A stretch of 64,000 nt of DNA from Cellvibrionaceae bacterium (GTDB lineage Bacteria > Pseudomonadota > Gammaproteobacteria > Pseudomonadales > Cellvibrionaceae): the NCBI GenBank assembly GCA_024707385.1, contig JANPZW010000013.1:1-64000 (forward strand), given 5' to 3'. Within the stretch, counting starts at the first letter, position 1, and each line of letters opens with the position of its first letter. Under the pieces are notes generated by a model that did no database searches, was not told the DNA's origin, and was given only the letters and a program-made list of their open reading frames with translations. Shown piece after piece: positions 21,276 to 31,942 of the stretch. Position numbers and translations under genes: made by a program.

Positions 21276-22333
21276 GCGGCGGGCCTCCACCAGGATTGCC
21301 GTTCGATGCGCGGTTGCAGCTTCGCCGCAAACCAGTTGGCGAACTCCTCCCCTTCCTCGTAGCGTCGCGCCACTTCCAGGGTATAGCGGATCACCAGAGG
21401 CAAGTCGTTGAGATAGCCGTGTTTCCCGTCGCGCAGGGAAAGACGGGCGAAGATGCCAAGCACCTTGATATGGCGTTGCAACCCCATCCAATCAAACCAG
21501 CGCATAAAACGCTCTTCACTCACCTGTGGCAGAACGCCGGACTCCATACCGATATTGGCGTAGCTCATAGCCCAGCGCCGCACCCGGGTGTCGGGCCAGC
21601 GGATATAACAGTCGCGCAACAGGGAGACCAGATCGTAGGTAACCGGACCTGTCACCGCGTCCTGGAAGTCGATGACCCCGGGCGGGCCGCCGGACCGATA
21701 CACGAGATTGCGCGAGTGATAGTCGCGATGGACAAACACCTGCGGCTGCTCCAGCGCGGAATCCTCCAGGCGGGTGAACCAGCGATCGAGCATAGCCCGC
21801 TCCTCCGCACTCAACTCATAGCCCAGCAGACGCGGTGCGAACCATTCACTGAAGAGCTCCATTTCCCGGCGCAGACGCTCGCGGTCGTATGGCGGTAGGT
21901 CGAGACCTTCGGTCGGACACTGCTGCATGCGCAGAAGACAGTGCATCGCCTCGGCGTACAAACCTTCCACACTGTCGTCGTGCAGCTGCGACAGCAGCAG
22001 ATTCGGTCCGAAATCTTCGAGCAGGAAGAAGCCGCGTTCGATATCCACTGCCGCCACCGCCGGTGTCAGAACACCGTGGCGGCGCAGATGGCGGGCGAGT
22101 TTGAGAAACGCCTCATTCGGCTCAGTCGCGGGGGGCGACAACACCGCCAGCAGCTGCGGCTCGCTGGCCAAGCGGAAATACCGGCGAAAGCCGGCGTCGC
22201 CCGCCAGCGCTTGCCATTCGGGAGCCACCATACCGGCGGTGTGAAAGTCCGGCCGCAGCGTGAAATCGTTGAGAGAGAGATGGGGCCATTGGGCATCGAC
22301 CCACTGGCGCAATTCGTCGATGGTACTGGACAT
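21272..22333 (-). CDS. amgK: Anomeric sugar kinase AmgK
   Basis: 353 residues from the ATG at 22333 (MSSTIDELRQWVDAQ). It is an aminoglycoside-phosphotransferase-like kinase: GDAGFRRYFRL near the N-lobe, the catalytic loop VHRDYHSRNLVY and the metal-binding IDFQDAVTGPVTYDL. AmgK phosphorylates MurNAc and GlcNAc at the anomeric carbon, supplying MurU in the next gene. The stop overlaps the TTG start of murU. The gene is divergent from lptD, the classic Pseudomonas-type arrangement. Confidence 0.92.
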   Translation of the reverse strand: MSSTIDELRQWVDAQWPHLSLNDFTLRPDFHTAGMVAPEWQALAGDAGFRRYFRLASEPQLLAVLSPPATEPNEAFLKLARHLRRHGVLTPAVAAVDIERGFFLLEDFGPNLLLSQLHDDSVEGLYAEAMHCLLRMQQCPTEGLDLPPYDRERLRREMELFSEWFAPRLLGYELSAEERAMLDRWFTRLEDSALEQPQVFVHRDYHSRNLVYRSGGPPGVIDFQDAVTGPVTYDLVSLLRDCYIRWPDTRVRRWAMSYANIGMESGVLPQVSEERFMRWFDWMGLQRHIKVLGIFARLSLRDGKHGYLNDLPLVIRYTLEVARRYEEGEEFANWFAAKLQPRIERQSWWRPAA

Positions 22334-22508
22334 GAGGTTTCCGGCTAGACCAATGCAGGCGCGTAGAATGATACAGGCCAGTGGGCATGGCAAGGACCGG
22401 CACGCACGCCGCAAGCCGCCTGTATTGCAGCGCCCTCGGCGGTAGTAATCCCGCAGCGGCGCCATTACAATCGCCTCCTTCCCTAAAACCGCGATTCCGG
22501 ACCTCCCT

Positions 22509-24937
22509 TTGGCAATCAGATTTCCGCCCTCAAAAACCGTGCTGGTCAGCCATCTGGGCGCCGCCCTTGGGCTGCTGGGGTTGCTGGCGGGAAGCGCTCC
22601 TAGCTGGGCCGAAGCCACAGCGGAACAGGCGCATTATGACTGGGTGCCGGCGCAGGACCTGAGTCCCGAGCAACAAGCGGAGCGTTCCTACGCCTGCCGC
22701 GGCCTTTATGTCGATCCCATGGCGGACAGCGAAGGCGGCGATCCGGCGAGTTCCGACATACATCTGGAAGCCGATCGAACCGAAATGGCGGCGGACAAAA
22801 TTCTCCTGTCCGGTGACGTCAGCATCCGCCAGGGCAATCGCCTGATCCAGGCGGACGCCATGTCTTATGACAAGTCCACTGACCAGGCCAGCCTGAGCGG
22901 CGGCGTCGAAATCCGTCAGCCGGGTCTGCTGGTGCGGGGCCAGGGCGCGGACGTGGACATGGCCGGCCAGGGCGCCCATTTCAGCGGCGGCGAATTCCTC
23001 CTCCATCAACAGCACATGCGCGGCAGCGCCGAGAAGATCGAACACCGCCCGGACGGCGTGGTGGTGCTGAGCGGCGGCAAAATCACCAGTTGCGAACCGG
23101 GACGCGAGTCCTGGCTGATCAAAGGCCGGCGCCTCACAGTCGATCCCAATACCCAACAGGGCAGCGGCCGGGATGTAATGGTGCAACTGGCCGGAATACC
23201 GGTGCTCTATACGCCCTACATCACCTTTCCGGTGGGCGACCAGCGTCAGTCGGGCCTGCTGGTACCGTCCCTCAGCACCAGCGAAGGCGGCATCGACATC
23301 ACCGTACCCTGGTACTGGAACATTGCGCCCAATATCGACGCGACCCTGGCCCCGCGTTTCGCCGAAGGCCACGGCGCCATGCTGGAAACCGAGTGGCGCT
23401 ATCTGAACCGCTACTCCATGAACACCCTCAATCTCGCCGGGCTTTACAATGACGAGGGCGGCGGTGACCCGGACATTGACCGGCTGATCGCCGAAGGTCA
23501 GAGCGAAGCCCTGCTGCGTCCCTATAAAGGCGAGAATCGCTGGTTGATCAACATGGCCCACGAGGGCGGTCGCAATACCCGCTGGTATACCGACGTGGAC
23601 TATTCCAAGGTCAGCGACGTCGACTATTTCCGCGACCTGCAGCCGGAGAGCTTTACCGTCGCCAACAACACTTTTTGAACCAGGTGGCGACCATGGGTTA
23701 CCACCTGGATAACTGGACCGTCAACGCGCGCCTGCAGTCCTTTCAAAACCTGCTGCTGGACGTGCCGCCGGCCTACCGCCAATTGCCGCGCATCCAGGCG
23801 AACGGGCGTTATCACTGGGGCAACCTGGGTATGCGCCTGAACAACGAATGGGTGAAATTCACCAACGAGGACAGCGCCTATATCACCGGTCAACGGGCCT
23901 TTGCGGACTACGCCGTCGAGTGGAACCAGCAGTGGCTGTGGGGCTTCGTGCGACCCAAGTTCGGCGTGCAGGCCATCGCCTATGAACTGGACCGCGAACA
24001 GCTGTTGCCCAGCGCCAACCCCGACCCGACCTTAAGCGCGTCCTACTTCGGCCTGGATACCGGCTTGATCTTCGAGCGCGACGGCGGGCGTCAGACCCTG
24101 GAGCCGCGCCTCTTCTATTTATATCGGGACCACACGGATCACAGCGATCTCTACTCGGTCACACCGGGGGATAACACAACCTCTCAGGATGTCAATTTCG
24201 ACACCACCGTGCTGACGTTCAGTTACGACCAACTGTTCCGCGACCGCCGCTTTGCCGGCGGCGACCGCCTCGGCGATGCGGATCAGCTGTCCATCGGCAT
24301 TACCTCGCGCTGGCTGAGCAGTGACCTCAGCACCACGCTTATGGCCGTGAGCGTGGGCCAAGTCGTCTACTTCCGCGACCGTGAAGTGTCCCTCACCCAC
24401 AACGACAGCGCGCAGACTATTGAAGAGTCCGATCTGGCGACCAAGATCACGGCGCGGGTGTCAGACTCCCTGCAGTTGCGCAGCGATTTCCTTTACAACC
24501 CAGAAGCGGACCAGTTGATGCGCGCAGCCGCAGGACTGGAATACAGCGACGATGCACGCCGCCGCCTGCGTGTGGATTACCGCTATGTGCGCGAGGATGA
24601 AATCGAGCGCTCGACGCTGGCAGTGGACCAGCTGGACACGGCCTTTGCCCTGCCCTTCGGCGAGCAATGGCAAATCGTCGGCCGGCTGTTCTACGACCTC
24701 GACCAGAAGCGGGAACTCGATGCTTTTATCGGCTTCGAATACGACGATTGCTGCTACCGCTTGCGGGTGCTGGCGCGGCGCTGGCTCGACAGCAAACTGG
24801 CCATCGCCCTGGATAACGATGACCGGCGTTTCTACGATGACGGCATCTTTCTGGAAATCGACCTCAAAGGTCTCGCCAGCTCCGGCAACCGCGTGCAAAA
24901 ACTACTGACTGAAACCATTCCCGGCTTCCGTGAATAA
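22509..24937 (+). CDS. lptD: LPS-assembly protein LptD (one frameshift)
   Basis: LptD is the outer-membrane barrel that inserts LPS. A signal peptide is followed by the LptA-like domain (IHLEADRTEMAADKILLSGD), then a long beta-barrel. The frame stops at 23678 after ...FTVANNTF. Adding one T to the T5 run at 23672-23676 gives NNTFLNQVATMGY and the barrel continues to 24937, for about 809 residues. The cysteines used for oxidative folding in E. coli have counterparts: SYACRG, ITSCEPG and the CC pair in YDDCCYRLRV. Because lptD is normally essential, the break is almost certainly a sequencing error. Start is TTG at 22509; another upstream start is possible. Confidence 0.92.
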
Positions 24938-24962
24938 AGCCTCTACAACAGAACTGCGCATT

Positions 24963-26273
24963 ATGAAAAAAACCATTCCGACCTTTTTACTTGCCGCCAG
25001 CTTCACTCTGGCCGCCGCCATCGGCCACGCCGACCCCAAGCCGCTGGACAAGGTGATTGCAGTGGTGGACAAGTCGGTGATCATGCAATCGGAGCTGGAT
25101 GAGCGCCTGATGCAAGTGGTGCAGAACGCCAGCGCCAACAAACATGCCCTGCCGCCGATGGAAGTCCTGCAAAAACAAGTGGTGGATCATCTGATCAGCG
25201 AGCATTTGCAGCTGCAGGCCGCCCAGCGCTACAACATTCGCATCGGCGACGAGCAGGTCAACAACGCCATCGAACAGATCCGCCGCGCCAACCAGCTCAC
25301 CCACGAACAGTTCGCCGCTCAGCTCGCCCACGATGGTATGACCATGGGGGATCTGCGCAGCCGGGTGAGCCGGGACCTCACCATCCAGCAGATCCAACAG
25401 GGGATAGTGCAGCAGCGGATCCATATTTCACCGCTGGAAATCGACAACTTCCTCAAGTCCGCCGACGCCAAATTCTGGATCTCACCGGAGTATCACCTCG
25501 GTCACATTCTGGTAAGCCTGTCCCAGTCCGCCAGCGCCGAGGAAGTGGAAGCCGCGAAGACCAAAGCGGATTCGATGGTGAAGAAAATCCGCGCCGGCCG
25601 CAGTTTTGCCGAAGTCGCGATTGCTGAATCCGACGGCCCCACCGCCCTGAACGGCGGCGATCTGGGCTGGCGCAAGACCGGCGACCTGCCCAGTCTTTTC
25701 GCCGACCTGCTGCCAGAGCTGGAAAAAGGTGATGTATCAGAGCCCGCCCGCAGCCCTGCCGGCTTTCACATTCTCACGGTCTACGACAAACGCGGCGGTG
25801 AGCAACAGACCGAAATGCAGTCAAAAGTGCGCCACATATTGGTCAAACCTTCTGAAATCCTGAGCGACGCGGAAGCTAAAGCCAAACTGGTAAAACTGCG
25901 TGAGCGCATTCTCAAGGGTGAGGATTTTGCCGCTCTCGCCAAAGAACACTCTGAAGACATAGGCTCCATGCTGGGCGGCGGCGACCTGGGCTGGAGTCGC
26001 CCCGGTATGTTCGTGGCCGAATTTGAAAACGTCATGGCGAAAATGGCGACCGGCGATCTCAGCGAGCCCTTCCGCAGCCAGTTCGGCTGGCACATTTTGC
26101 AAGTGCAGGAGCGCCGTCAGGAGGACATCACCGACGACCTGCTGCGCGACAAGGCCGCGCGTATCCTCACCAGCCGCCGCTTCGAAGACGAGCTGCAACT
26201 CTGGCTGCGCGAAATGCGCGATGAGGCCTATGTTGATATCAAAACTGAGACCGAGGCCAAGCCCGCTTCATGA
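24963..26273 (+). CDS. surA: Periplasmic chaperone/peptidyl-prolyl isomerase SurA
   Basis: 436 residues from the ATG at 24963, which begins a clean signal peptide ([19 protein letters not shown] ending GHA). A GTG at 24930 is in frame but places 11 residues before the signal. The SurA N-terminal domain ([15 protein letters not shown]) is followed by two parvulin domains, each with a GGDLGW turn (near residues 230 and 340). SurA escorts outer-membrane barrels, including LptD, which is encoded just upstream. Confidence 0.95.
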   Translation: MKKTIPTFLLAASFTLAAAIGHADPKPLDKVIAVVDKSVIMQSELDERLMQVVQNASANKHALPPMEVLQKQVVDHLISEHLQLQAAQRYNIRIGDEQVNNAIEQIRRANQLTHEQFAAQLAHDGMTMGDLRSRVSRDLTIQQIQQGIVQQRIHISPLEIDNFLKSADAKFWISPEYHLGHILVSLSQSASAEEVEAAKTKADSMVKKIRAGRSFAEVAIAESDGPTALNGGDLGWRKTGDLPSLFADLLPELEKGDVSEPARSPAGFHILTVYDKRGGEQQTEMQSKVRHILVKPSEILSDAEAKAKLVKLRERILKGEDFAALAKEHSEDIGSMLGGGDLGWSRPGMFVAEFENVMAKMATGDLSEPFRSQFGWHILQVQERRQEDITDDLLRDKAARILTSRRFEDELQLWLREMRDEAYVDIKTETEAKPAS

Positions 26274-27268
26274 CCAGCTCCGGCATCCCACGTATAGCGC
26301 TCACTCCCGGTGAACCGGCCGGCATAGGCCCGGAGCTGGTGGTGCGCCTCGCGCAGCTGCCGCTCGGCGAGCTGGAACTGGTCGCCGTGGCAGACCCGGA
26401 GCTGTTGCAACAAACCGCGCTGCAGCTGCAGGTGCCGCTGCAGCTCTCCACTTTTGCGCCGGATTCCCCGCAGGTCTCCGGCAATGGCAAACTCAGCGTC
26501 GCGTCTGTCGCTTTGCACCAGCCATCGGTGGCCGGCCGGCTCAACCGCGATAATGCGGCTTATGTTCTCAACACCCTGGCGACGGCCACCGATCTCTGCC
26601 TGGACAAGCTGTGTGATGCCCTGGTGACGGGCCCAGTACACAAGGGCGTGATCAATGATGCCGGCGTCGCTTTTTCCGGCCACACGGAATTTTTTGCTGA
26701 GCGCAGTGGTTGCGATCAGGTGGTGATGATGCTGGCCTGCGAAGGTCTGCGGGTGGCCCTGGCCACCACTCACCTGCCTCTGCGCGATGTCGCCGATGCC
26801 ATCACACCGGCCAGCTTGAGCCGCACCATCGAAATCCTGCATCACGATCTGGTGCACCAGTTCGGTATAGCCAAACCGCGCATCCTCATCTGCGGCCTCA
26901 ATCCGCACGCTGGCGAAGGTGGCCACCTGGGCCGCGAGGAATTGGACGTGATCAACCCTGTGATCGCCCGTCTGCGCCAGCAACACGGCTGGCACCTGAG
27001 CGACGCGCTGCCCGCGGACACGCTGTTCACCCCGCGCCACCTGGAACACGCCGACGCGGTGCTCGCTATGTACCACGATCAGGGCCTGCCGGTACTGAAA
27101 TACAAAGGCTTTGGCGCCGCGGTGAATATCACCCTCGGTCTGCCGTTCATCCGCACCTCAGTGGACCACGGTACCGCCCTCGACTTGGCGGGCACCGGCC
27201 GCGCCGATCTCGGCAGTCTGCAAACTGCCCTCGCGACCGCCCTGAAAATGGTTGGCAGTCGCCGCTAG
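26270..27268 (+). CDS. pdxA: 4-hydroxythreonine-4-phosphate dehydrogenase PdxA
   Basis: 332 residues (E. coli PdxA has 329). Family signatures: [11 protein letters not shown] near the N-terminus, [14 protein letters not shown], the substrate/metal segment [14 protein letters not shown], and [15 protein letters not shown]. The enzyme oxidises 4-phosphohydroxy-L-threonine with NAD in vitamin B6 synthesis. Its ATG overlaps the surA stop by 4 bases (ATGA). Confidence 0.96.
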   Translation: MTSSGIPRIALTPGEPAGIGPELVVRLAQLPLGELELVAVADPELLQQTALQLQVPLQLSTFAPDSPQVSGNGKLSVASVALHQPSVAGRLNRDNAAYVLNTLATATDLCLDKLCDALVTGPVHKGVINDAGVAFSGHTEFFAERSGCDQVVMMLACEGLRVALATTHLPLRDVADAITPASLSRTIEILHHDLVHQFGIAKPRILICGLNPHAGEGGHLGREELDVINPVIARLRQQHGWHLSDALPADTLFTPRHLEHADAVLAMYHDQGLPVLKYKGFGAAVNITLGLPFIRTSVDHGTALDLAGTGRADLGSLQTALATALKMVGSRR

Positions 27269-27277
27269 GATTCCCCT

Positions 27278-28093
27278 ATGTCATATGAGCATCAGGCCAG
27301 AAAACGCTTCGGCCAGAATTTTCTGGTCGACGCCAATATCATTTCGCGCATCGTCCGCGCCGTCAGCCCGCGCAGCGGCGATCATCTGGTGGAGATCGGC
27401 CCCGGCCAGGGCGCCATCACCGGCGAACTGCTGCGCGCCTGTCCGAATCTGCATGTCGTGGAGCTCGACCGCGATCTGATCCCGGTGCTGCGCGACAAAT
27501 TCGCCAGCTCTCCCGACTTCACCATCCACGAGGCCGACGCCCTCAAGTTCGATTTCGCACAACTGGTGCCGGCGGGAGCTCAGCTGCGGGTGGTGGGCAA
27601 TTTGCCGTACAACATTTCCACCCCGCTGCTGTTTCACCTGCTCGGCTACCGGGAATTGGTTCGCGACATGCATTTCATGCTGCAGAAAGAAGTGGTGGAG
27701 CGCATGGCCGCAGAGCCCGGCGGCAAGGAGTACGGCCGCCTCAGCATCATGTGTCAGTACTACTGCAGCGTGGAATTTCTCTTTGAGGTTGGACCCGGCT
27801 GCTTCCGCCCGGCGCCCAAGGTCGACTCCGCAATCGTGCGTTTGACCCCACACGCCGCCCTGCCCCATCCCGCCGCCGACCCCAAACTGCTGGACAATCT
27901 GGTCAAAACCGCCTTCCAGCAGAGGCGCAAAACCCTGCGCAATGCCCTCAAACAGTGGCTGCCAGACGCCGAGTTGTGGGCTCAGGTGAATATCGATCCC
28001 CAGCAGCGCCCGGAAAACCTCAGCGTGCGGGATTACGTCACTCTGGCAAACCATTTACAATCTTTGCGCTCCAGCGGAGCCACTTCTCTATGA
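27278..28093 (+). CDS. rsmA: 16S rRNA dimethyladenosine transferase RsmA (KsgA)
   Basis: 271 residues. KsgA motifs: [11 protein letters not shown], the SAM-binding [11 protein letters not shown], acidic motif [14 protein letters not shown], and the catalytic NLPYNIS. It dimethylates the two adjacent adenosines in the 3' hairpin of 16S rRNA during 30S assembly. The pdxA-rsmA-apaG-apaH order matches E. coli. Start ATG 9 bases after the pdxA stop. Confidence 0.96.
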   Translation: MSYEHQARKRFGQNFLVDANIISRIVRAVSPRSGDHLVEIGPGQGAITGELLRACPNLHVVELDRDLIPVLRDKFASSPDFTIHEADALKFDFAQLVPAGAQLRVVGNLPYNISTPLLFHLLGYRELVRDMHFMLQKEVVERMAAEPGGKEYGRLSIMCQYYCSVEFLFEVGPGCFRPAPKVDSAIVRLTPHAALPHPAADPKLLDNLVKTAFQQRRKTLRNALKQWLPDAELWAQVNIDPQQRPENLSVRDYVTLANHLQSLRSSGATSL

Positions 28094-28461
28094 ACCACCC
28101 CATCGACATCCAGGTGAAGACGCAATACCTCGCCGACCAATCCGTGCCTGCGGACGATCGCTTTGTATTCAGCTACACCATCACCGTGACCAACCGCGGC
28201 AGCGAGCGTGCGCAGTTGATCAGCCGCCACTGGGTGATCACCGATGGCAATGATGCGGTTCAGGAGGTCAAGGGCACGGGCGTGGTCGGCCAGCAGCCGA
28301 CATTGGAGCCCGGCGCCAGCTACACCTACAGCAGCGGCGTAGTGCTGGCCACGGAAACCGGCACCATGACGGGCAGTTACCAGATGCGTTTGTCGTCGGG
28401 CGACGAGTTCGATGCGCCCATCCCCGAATTTGCCCTCGTACCTCCCCACCTTCTGCACTGA
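28090..28461 (+). CDS. apaG: ApaG protein
   Basis: 123 residues; E. coli ApaG has 125. A single immunoglobulin-like fold domain with [27 protein letters not shown] and the [20 protein letters not shown] segment. It binds phosphate-containing ligands; its precise role with ApaH is unsettled. Its ATG overlaps the rsmA stop (ATGA), giving tight coupling. Confidence 0.95.
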   Translation: MNHPIDIQVKTQYLADQSVPADDRFVFSYTITVTNRGSERAQLISRHWVITDGNDAVQEVKGTGVVGQQPTLEPGASYTYSSGVVLATETGTMTGSYQMRLSSGDEFDAPIPEFALVPPHLLH

Positions 28462-28531
28462 TGTCCATGCGCAGCTCTTTTGCATTGATGCCCAAGCACA
28501 GCTCTTTTGTATTGATTTACAAGCGCAGCAG
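28461..28531 (+). repeat. 27-bp tandem duplication between apaG and apaH
   Basis: Two imperfect 27-base units (28461-28487 and 28488-28514) plus a third partial copy to 28531, all sharing the core CAGCTCTTTTG or a degenerate form. They fill most of the apaG-apaH gap directly after the apaG stop. Confidence 0.8.
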
Positions 28532-28576
28532 CTCCGCGATGATCGCGCGCTGTACCCTGTCGCAGGCCGCCAGCTG

Positions 28577-29389
28577 ATGGCTACCTACGTCGTTGGTGAT
28601 ATTCAAGGCTGCTACGACGCCTTCCGCCGGCTGCTCGATAAAGCCACTTTCGACCCAGGTACCGATCGACTCTGGCTCGCCGGCGATCTGGTCAATCGGG
28701 GTCCCGACAACCTCAACACCCTGCGCTTTATCAAGAGTCTCGGCGAGCGGGCATTAACGGTGCTCGGCAATCACGACCTCCACCTGCTCGGTGTCGAGGC
28801 GACCGCGCGCAAACCCAACAAAAAAGACACCCTGCGCGATGTGCTCGACGCCCCGGATCGCGACGAACTGCTGGACTGGCTGCGCCATCAGCCGCTGATT
28901 CACCGCGAGGGTCCCTATGTGCTCAGCCACGCGGGCGTTCCCCATATCTGGAGCGCGGTCGAAGCCGCGGCGCTCGCTGAGGAAGTGACCGCGCGCCTGC
29001 GCCAGCCCGACTATCGCGAGTTTCTCCTGCAGATGTATGGCAATGAACCGGCGCGCTGGCGAGCGGATCTTGTCGGGAACGAACGCCTGCGGGTGATCGT
29101 CAATTACTGCACCCGCATGCGCTTTGTCGCCCCGGACGGCACACTGGATTTCGCCGCCAAAAAAGGCAGCGATCAGGCACCTCCGGGCATGCGCCCCTGG
29201 TACGACTATCCGCGCCGGGAGACGGATCGCCACACGGTATTTCTCTTCGGCCATTGGGCGGCGCTCGAAGGGCGCACCGGCAGGCCGCACTTTATCGCGC
29301 TCGACACCGGCTGCGTCTGGGGTGGCAAATTGACCATGCTGCGCCTCGACAATGGCGAGCGCCTGCAAGTTAGCGCACACGCCGGCTGA
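28577..29389 (+). CDS. apaH: Bis(5'-nucleosyl)-tetraphosphatase, symmetrical, ApaH
   Basis: 270 residues from the ATG at 28577 (MATYVVGDIQGCYDAF). PPP-family metallophosphatase motifs: GDIQGC, GDLVNRGPDN, GNHDLHLLG and the histidine in LSHAGVPH. ApaH cleaves Ap4A (and Np4-type caps) into nucleoside diphosphates. It is the last gene of the lptD operon. Confidence 0.95.
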   Translation: MATYVVGDIQGCYDAFRRLLDKATFDPGTDRLWLAGDLVNRGPDNLNTLRFIKSLGERALTVLGNHDLHLLGVEATARKPNKKDTLRDVLDAPDRDELLDWLRHQPLIHREGPYVLSHAGVPHIWSAVEAAALAEEVTARLRQPDYREFLLQMYGNEPARWRADLVGNERLRVIVNYCTRMRFVAPDGTLDFAAKKGSDQAPPGMRPWYDYPRRETDRHTVFLFGHWAALEGRTGRPHFIALDTGCVWGGKLTMLRLDNGERLQVSAHAG

Positions 29390-29522
29390 AGCGGCGCGAC
29401 CAACTGGGCGCCATTGCCACCGCGGCGGACTAGCTCACCAAATCGATCATTCGCGCTTTTAATGATCCGACCTAATCAATAGAATGCCCGGTTACCACTG
29501 AAAGCCGAGACTTCGCGCCAGC

Positions 29523-31439
29523 ATGTTTGATGAAATCCCCCTGCAACGGCCCGCCACGCCACTGCTCGACACCGTCAACGGCGGCGCCGACCTGCGCGAG
29601 CTGAGCGAAAAACAGCTGCCGCAACTGGCGACGGAGCTGCGCGAATATCTGCTCTACACCGTCGGCCAGACCGGCGGTCATTTCGGCGCCGGCCTCGGCG
29701 TGGTGGAACTGACCATCGCCCTGCATTACGTCTTTAACACTCCCGACGACCGCCTCGTGTGGGATGTCGGCCACCAGACCTATCCGCACAAGATTCTCAC
29801 CGGCCGGCGCGAACAGATGGCGAGCATCCGCCAAGCGGAAGGTTTGGCGGGATTTCCCAAGCGCAGCGAAAGCCCTTACGACACCTTTGGTGTCGGCCAT
29901 TCCAGCACCTCCATCAGTGCCGCTCTGGGTATGGCCCTGGCCAACCGCGACCGGGAGCAGCGCCATAAAACCGTGGCGATTATCGGCGACGGTGCCATGA
30001 CCGCCGGCATGGCCTTCGAAGCCCTGAACCACGCGGCTCACACCAAAGCCGACCTGCTGGTGGTGCTCAACGACAACAATATGTCCATATCGCCCAACGT
30101 CGGCGGATTGGCGACCTATTTCTCCCGCATCTGGGCGAGCAAGTTCTATACGAGCCTGCGCGAGGGCGGTAAAAAAGTGCTGGAAAATCTGCCCCAGGCG
30201 CGCGAATTGGCGCGCAAGGCGGAAGAACATATGAAAGGCATGGTGTCGCCCAGCACCCTGTTCGAAGAGCTCGGCTTTTATTACGTCGGCCCTATCGACG
30301 GTCACGACATCACCCGCCTGACCCACGACCTGCGCAATCTGAGCGAAATTCCCGGCGCCAAGCTGCTGCACGTGATAACGCAGAAAGGCAAAGGCTTCGC
30401 CCCGGCGGAACGCGATCCGGTGGGCTATCACGCGCTCAACAAGATCGAACCGAAAAGCCGTGGCAAAGCGCCGGCGGCCACTCCCGCCAAACTGAAATAT
30501 CAGGACATCTTCGGCAACTGGTTGTGTCACGTCGCCAGAACTGATCGCAAACTCATCGCCATCACCCCCGCCATGTGTGAAGGCTCGGGCATGGTCGAAT
30601 TCAGCCGGAAATTTCCCGAGCGCTTTTACGATGTGGCCATCGCCGAGCAACACGCGGTAACACTGGCCGCAGGCTTGGCGTGCGAAGGACTTAAGCCGGT
30701 GGTGGCGATCTATTCCACTTTCCTGCAACGCGCGTATGACCAGCTGGTGCACGACGTGGCGCTGCAGAATCTGGATGTGACCTTTGCCATCGACCGCGCC
30801 GGACTCGTGGGCGAGGACGGCCCCACCCACTCAGGCTGCTTTGATATCAGCTTTCTGCGCTGTATTCCCAATATGATCCTGGCGGCTCCGAGCGATGAGA
30901 ACGAATGCCATCAGCTGCTCTCAACCGCTTATCAGCATCGCGGCCCTGCGGCAGTGCGCTACCCCCGCGGCACAGGACCCGGTGAGACGATTCAAATGGA
31001 GTGGCTGCGCCTGCCGGTGGGTCAAGGGCGCCAGATTCAGCGCGGCAGACGGGTCGCCATACTCAATTTCGGCGCGCTGCTGACAACCGGACGGGAAGTC
31101 GCCGAGCACAATGGTTACAGCCTGTATGACATGCGCTGGATCAAACCTCTGGATACGCAACTGGTGGCGCAAGCCGCCGCGCAATGCGATCTGATCGTTA
31201 CACTCGAGGAAGGCAGCACCGCGGGCGGTGCCGGTGCTGCGGTGGCGGAATTTCTCGCTACCGAAGGGCTGGTGAAGCCGGTATTGCTGTTGGGCATTCC
31301 GGATCAATTTGTCGAACACGCAAGCCGCGAACGGCAGCTAGCCGAAGTGGGCTTGGATACAGCGGGAATCGAGCGCGCCATTAGCGCGCGCCTGCAAACA
31401 CTCCTTCAGCCCAGCGCTGCGCGGATCGGCGCTTTCTAA
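29523..31439 (+). CDS. dxs: 1-deoxy-D-xylulose-5-phosphate synthase Dxs
   Basis: 638 residues (E. coli 620). Thiamine diphosphate enzyme: [34 protein letters not shown], the ThDP motif [22 protein letters not shown], and the transketolase-like [16 protein letters not shown]. It condenses pyruvate and glyceraldehyde-3-phosphate as the first step of the MEP isoprenoid pathway. Monocistronic, 133 bases after apaH. Confidence 0.96.
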   Translation: MFDEIPLQRPATPLLDTVNGGADLRELSEKQLPQLATELREYLLYTVGQTGGHFGAGLGVVELTIALHYVFNTPDDRLVWDVGHQTYPHKILTGRREQMASIRQAEGLAGFPKRSESPYDTFGVGHSSTSISAALGMALANRDREQRHKTVAIIGDGAMTAGMAFEALNHAAHTKADLLVVLNDNNMSISPNVGGLATYFSRIWASKFYTSLREGGKKVLENLPQARELARKAEEHMKGMVSPSTLFEELGFYYVGPIDGHDITRLTHDLRNLSEIPGAKLLHVITQKGKGFAPAERDPVGYHALNKIEPKSRGKAPAATPAKLKYQDIFGNWLCHVARTDRKLIAITPAMCEGSGMVEFSRKFPERFYDVAIAEQHAVTLAAGLACEGLKPVVAIYSTFLQRAYDQLVHDVALQNLDVTFAIDRAGLVGEDGPTHSGCFDISFLRCIPNMILAAPSDENECHQLLSTAYQHRGPAAVRYPRGTGPGETIQMEWLRLPVGQGRQIQRGRRVAILNFGALLTTGREVAEHNGYSLYDMRWIKPLDTQLVAQAAAQCDLIVTLEEGSTAGGAGAAVAEFLATEGLVKPVLLLGIPDQFVEHASRERQLAEVGLDTAGIERAISARLQTLLQPSAARIGAF

Positions 31440-31470
31440 GCCCTTCCCGCACGGTCTTCCTTCATTATTA

Positions 31471-31502
31471 TTTCTTAATTCCAGATTCTTTCTTAATTCC
31501 AG
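31471..31502. repeat. Short direct repeat in the dxs 3' region
   Basis: The 14-mer TTTCTTAATTCCAG occurs at 31471-31484 and again at 31489-31502 (18-base period), in the gap between dxs and the convergent SemiSWEET-like gene. Confidence 0.7.
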
Positions 31503-31514
31503 GCTGCGTCTTGA

Positions 31515-31796
31515 TCAAGGCGCAGACCGCTCATTGCCCCACAGCCGATTGAAAATTTTCATTCCCAGAATCGGCAGCGCCAGTAACAGGGTGAGGCCAT
31601 TGGCCAGCATTATGATGCCGTCGCTTTTCATCCAACCGTAAAGCAGCCAGATAGTCACGCCCGTCACGAACATGCTGTACATACCGAGGGATAGCGCGCT
31701 GGTATCCCGCGTGCGCAAAGTCAGCACCGCTTGCGGAGCAAAAGAGAAAGTCGTGAAAAACGCGGCGAGGTAGCCGATCACTTCAGGGGAGAACAT
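31515..31796 (-). CDS. SemiSWEET/PQ-loop family small transporter
   Basis: 93 residues from the ATG at 31796 (MFSPEVIGYLAAFF). Three membrane helices and a PQ-loop motif in the first helix (FSFAPQAVLTLRTRDTSALS), the signature of bacterial SemiSWEETs, which dimerise to carry sugars by facilitated diffusion. Longer in-frame starts exist, but they add a Pro/Arg-rich leader unlike the family. Substrate unknown. Confidence 0.85.
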   Translation of the reverse strand: MFSPEVIGYLAAFFTTFSFAPQAVLTLRTRDTSALSLGMYSMFVTGVTIWLLYGWMKSDGIIMLANGLTLLLALPILGMKIFNRLWGNERSAP

Positions 31797-31898
31797 AAGA
31801 GGGACACCGGCAAATGGCGGCCATTGTATGGCCTGTGCCACCAAGGAGCCAGTGTATGCCGGCCGGGGACGCAAGGCGCCGCCGGCCGGTGTTATTCA

Positions 31899-31940
31899 GA
31901 TCCCAAGCGGCGTCATTGAGATCCCAAACGATGTCATTGA
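31899..31940. repeat. 21-bp tandem duplication downstream of the DUF1552 gene
   Basis: Two adjacent 21-base units (31899-31919 and 31920-31940), each beginning GATCCCAA and ending GTCATTGA. They lie immediately beyond the DUF1552 stop at 31943. Confidence 0.75.
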
Positions 31941-31942
31941 CA

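Noticed and set aside
22509..24937. Two separate lptD genes or a truncated lptD pseudogene
   Set aside because: One missing T in a T5 run explains the break; lptD is normally essential and both halves are fully conserved.
24930..24962. GTG start for surA overlapping the lptD stop
   Set aside because: It would add 11 residues ahead of a complete signal peptide; the ATG at 24963 begins exactly at the signal.
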